Assembly: GCF_005047355.1 (NCBI RefSeq)
Contig: NZ_SUMC01000003.1
Location: 248,001 to 312,000 of the forward strand
Direction: 5' to 3'
Origin: Actinacidiphila oryziradicis
Lineage (GTDB): Bacteria; Actinomycetota; Actinomycetes; Streptomycetales; Streptomycetaceae
Length of the DNA: 64,000 bases
Part shown: piece by piece, positions 62,214 through 64,000 of the stretch
Layout of the letters: every line of letters starts with the position of its first letter
Position numbering within the stretch: the stretch's first letter is position 1
Notes under the pieces: model-generated
The model's input: only the letters and a program-made list of their open reading frames with translations
What the model was told of the DNA's origin: nothing
The model's database searches: none
Made by a program: the position numbers and the translations under genes

Positions 62214-62495
62214 ATGCAGAACCCTATCCGCCGCTGCCTCGCCTGGGGCAAGGCGCTCAGATCACCCGGCCGCCGACGGCGTGCCCCCGCGCAACTGGTC
62301 GCCGCATGGATGAAGGCCACGCAGCCCGCAAGGGCATGGCAGCCGCCGCGTCAGCTGCAGGAGTTGCCGCACGAGGGCATGGCAGACGTCATCACGGCGA
62401 TCGTGAGGCCCTACGTCCTGACGCACGATGAGTGGCAGCAGGTCTGGCCGGGGCGCCGGGCGCTTGCCGGGATGCGGGGAATGGGCGATGAGTGA
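62214..62495 (+). CDS. Small uncharacterised basic protein, first ORF of a three-gene cassette
   Basis: 93 aa from ATG 62214, with GAAGGAG upstream. The N-terminal third is Arg-rich (RRCLAWGKALRSPGRRRRAP). The C-terminal part reads ADVITAIVRPYVLTHDEWQQ. No domain is known to me. Proteins of this kind recur beside XRE/DUF397 pairs in Streptomyces. The next ORF overlaps it by 8 bp. Confidence 0.6.
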   Translation: MQNPIRRCLAWGKALRSPGRRRRAPAQLVAAWMKATQPARAWQPPRQLQELPHEGMADVITAIVRPYVLTHDEWQQVWPGRRALAGMRGMGDE

Positions 62496-62679
62496 GGCCC
62501 GCGAAGAACTCGCGCGATGGGCGGCCGGCCGGGACGGCATCGTACGGGCGGAGAAGGAGCCCGGCGAGAGCGAGCCGGAGCCGGAGATGCCCGAGTTGGA
62601 GCCTGCCGAGCACCCGGAGCTGATCGCCAAGCTGCGGGAGATCAACCACCGCAGCCGCTCCGACGGGAGGCTGAAGTGA
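62488..62679 (+). CDS. Small acidic uncharacterised protein
   Basis: 63 aa, MSEAREELARWAAGRDGIVR then a Glu/Pro-rich run and a helical end ELIAKLREINHRSRSDGRL. It overlaps the upstream ORF by 8 bp and the downstream ORF by TGATG, so all three should be co-translated. The charge is opposite to that of the first ORF, so the two may interact. Confidence 0.55.
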   Translation: MSEAREELARWAAGRDGIVRAEKEPGESEPEPEMPELEPAEHPELIAKLREINHRSRSDGRLK

Positions 62680-62891
62680 TGGCGAAGGCGCAGTCCATCC
62701 CGCTCGGTACGGTCGTACGGGACCTGGCCACCGACCGGGTCGGCGTGCTGGCGGACGTACTTGACTACTCCGACCCGTACCAAGTGGGCGCGGTCCAACC
62801 GCCCGTCCGGCTGGCGTTCCTACGCCCCCTCGGCGGCGGATGCGAGTGGACCACGTGCCCGGATCAGGTGGTATCCGCGCCCGGGGGGTGA
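62679..62891 (+). CDS. Small uncharacterised protein
   Basis: 70 aa, MAKAQSIPLGTVVRDLATDR, VGVLADVL, then LAFLRPLGGGCEWTTCPDQV with two Cys. It looks like a small beta-barrel (SH3-like) domain, and similar short proteins occur in XRE/DUF397 neighbourhoods. It is coupled to the preceding ORF (TGATG). The function is unknown. Confidence 0.6.
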   Translation: MAKAQSIPLGTVVRDLATDRVGVLADVLDYSDPYQVGAVQPPVRLAFLRPLGGGCEWTTCPDQVVSAPGG

Positions 62892-63041
62892 CCGCCGATC
62901 GCACGCGGGCCCAGCGGTGCCGAGCATCGCCGGGCCCGCGTGGCGCACGGCGACGGCTGGTTTGCACCACCCCATTTGCGCTCCGGGCGGAGACTCGAAA
63001 AACCGCATGCTCGTGATTGGAGCGACCTGTACGTTAAGAGC

Positions 63042-63920
63042 ATGGACTCGGTGCAGTTGAGGCTGTTGCGGGAGGATGACCTCCAGTCCGCGGAACGTGC
63101 GTCAGCGGTGACGTTTCTCGAGGCGAATCGGCGGAGTAGAAGAGTCAGCGAACCGGAGATAGAACCACGCTCGGCGTCTGTCTCGAAACAGTGGATTGAC
63201 CGGATACGCTTTTTCCTTGCGGTGGATCCGGGAGGCTGTTGGGTCGCGGCGGACGGCGACGACGTTATTGGTTTCGCGATTTCGCAGAATCGTGGCCGTG
63301 TTTGGTTCCTGGCGACCTACGGTGTGCTGCCCGGGCATCAGGGAATGGGAATCGGGAAGCGACTGATGGACGCCGTCCTGGCGCACTCCGCCGGCCGTCA
63401 GGGCATGTTCATCTCCAGCGTGCACCCCGGAGCGACCCGCCGATACCGGTTGGCGGGTTTCTCGTTGTACCCGCTGATGTGGATGGTAGGCACCGTCGAC
63501 CGGTCCACCCTCCCGGTGGTCGCCGGGATCCGGGAGGGGCAGGTCAGTGACCTCGAATGGATGGACCGGCTGGACCAGGACCTCCGCGGGGCCGGGCACG
63601 GACCGGATCACGGCTACATGCTGGACACCCCGCGGCTGGTCGTGTCCCGGGCGAAGGGCAGGCCAGGATATGTGTACATCGACGACCAGGGGCGGGGGGT
63701 ACTTCTTGCTGCCGCGCGTCCGGAAACAGCACAGAACTTGTTGTGGGAGGCCTTGGCCTCGTCGCGGGGAGATACCGCCGTCAACTCCATCACGACCGCC
63801 AACGAGTGGGCGGTCGACGTCGGTCTGGCGGCCCGTCTCGACATTGGCCAGGAGGGGTATCTCGCGGTCCGCGGTATGAAGGCCCCGGCACCGTATCTGG
63901 CCAGCGGACACTTCCTTTGA
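63042..63920 (+). CDS. GNAT-family N-acetyltransferase
   Basis: 292 aa from ATG 63042 (MDSVQLRLLREDDLQSAERA); the frame opens earlier at 62940 without family sequence. The acetyl-CoA loop is LPGHQGMGIGKRLMDAV (Q/RxxGxG/A) near residue 105, preceded by WVAADGDDVIGFAISQNRG. The C-terminal half (from about 165) contains a second, degenerate GNAT-like lobe with PGYVYIDDQGRGVLLAA. Codon use is a little less GC-rich than average. The substrate is unknown. Confidence 0.85.
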   Translation: MDSVQLRLLREDDLQSAERASAVTFLEANRRSRRVSEPEIEPRSASVSKQWIDRIRFFLAVDPGGCWVAADGDDVIGFAISQNRGRVWFLATYGVLPGHQGMGIGKRLMDAVLAHSAGRQGMFISSVHPGATRRYRLAGFSLYPLMWMVGTVDRSTLPVVAGIREGQVSDLEWMDRLDQDLRGAGHGPDHGYMLDTPRLVVSRAKGRPGYVYIDDQGRGVLLAAARPETAQNLLWEALASSRGDTAVNSITTANEWAVDVGLAARLDIGQEGYLAVRGMKAPAPYLASGHFL

Positions 63921-64000
63921 TCAGTCGTTCGTTCGTTCGACCTCACTGGGCGGCAGGAGCGAGGGTTAATGAGTTTCAGGCTTGCGGGGCCGGTCCTTGA
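63921..64000. other. Window end without a feature
   Basis: GTTCGTTCG short repeats follow the GNAT stop; nothing else is seen. Confidence 0.4.

Overview
The window looks like a Streptomyces-type actinomycete chromosome: very high GC with strong third-position GC, many GTG and some TTG starts, genes coupled by 4-bp ATGA/GTGA or TGATG overlaps, and a XRE/DUF397 regulator pair typical of this group. No rRNA, tRNA, CRISPR array or replication origin was seen.

Region 1 (1-18.4 kb) is a surface-polysaccharide locus. It has a 5'-truncated secreted multidomain protein, three GT2 glycosyltransferases, three Wzz-type chain-length proteins (one fused to an O-antigen ligase/Wzy-like polymerase), a Wzx-like flippase, a beta-helix lipoprotein, and a tightly coupled minus-strand set: an unrecognised protein, a TagA/WecG-family transferase, a nucleotide-sugar dehydrogenase (WecC/WbpA type), a UDP-GlcNAc 2-epimerase (WecB type), Wzz, Wzx, the lipoprotein and a glycosyltransferase. 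A hexapeptide-repeat acyltransferase lies upstream. Together they could make a UDP-HexNAc uronic acid, attach it to a lipid carrier, flip the product and polymerise it.

Region 2 (18.4-38.6 kb) is ordinary accessory metabolism. It holds a secreted beta-propeller protein, a MarR/DHA2-exporter pair, an NmrA-like reductase, a large Tat-exported GH2 exo-glucosaminidase-like enzyme with discoidin domains inserted in the catalytic scaffold, a COG4705 membrane protein, a sugar/inositol operon (IolG-like, IolI-like) diverging from a LacI regulator across a perfect 18-bp palindrome, a metallophosphoesterase/4'-phosphopantetheinyl-transferase pair, and a PaoABC-like molybdenum aldehyde/xanthine oxidoreductase. 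A SRPBCC protein follows, and a 19-bp-stem hairpin ends this part.

Region 3 (38.6-45.1 kb) is a [NiFe]-hydrogenase maturation operon in the order hypA-hypB-hypF-hypC-hypD-hypE, with no hydrogenase structural gene in the window. The hypF 5' end carries a nine-base homopolymer that puts its best start codon out of frame.

Region 4 (45.1-56.8 kb) is a decayed accessory zone. It contains frameshifted or truncated marR, patatin, resolvase, IS3, ISAs1-like, DUF305 and MFS remnants among a few intact genes (CPBP protease, histidine kinase/response regulator, MFS exporter). It ends with a 1,779-bp, almost identical second copy of the hypF-hypB junction region, 12,154 bp from the first and in the same orientation.

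Region 5 (56.8-64.0 kb) has small regulator and enzyme genes (ABM monooxygenase, VOC protein, WYL regulator, rhodanese, Lrp/AsnC), a DoxX-like gene between two diverged 53-bp inverted repeats, the XRE/DUF397 pair with three divergent small coupled ORFs, and a GNAT acetyltransferase.
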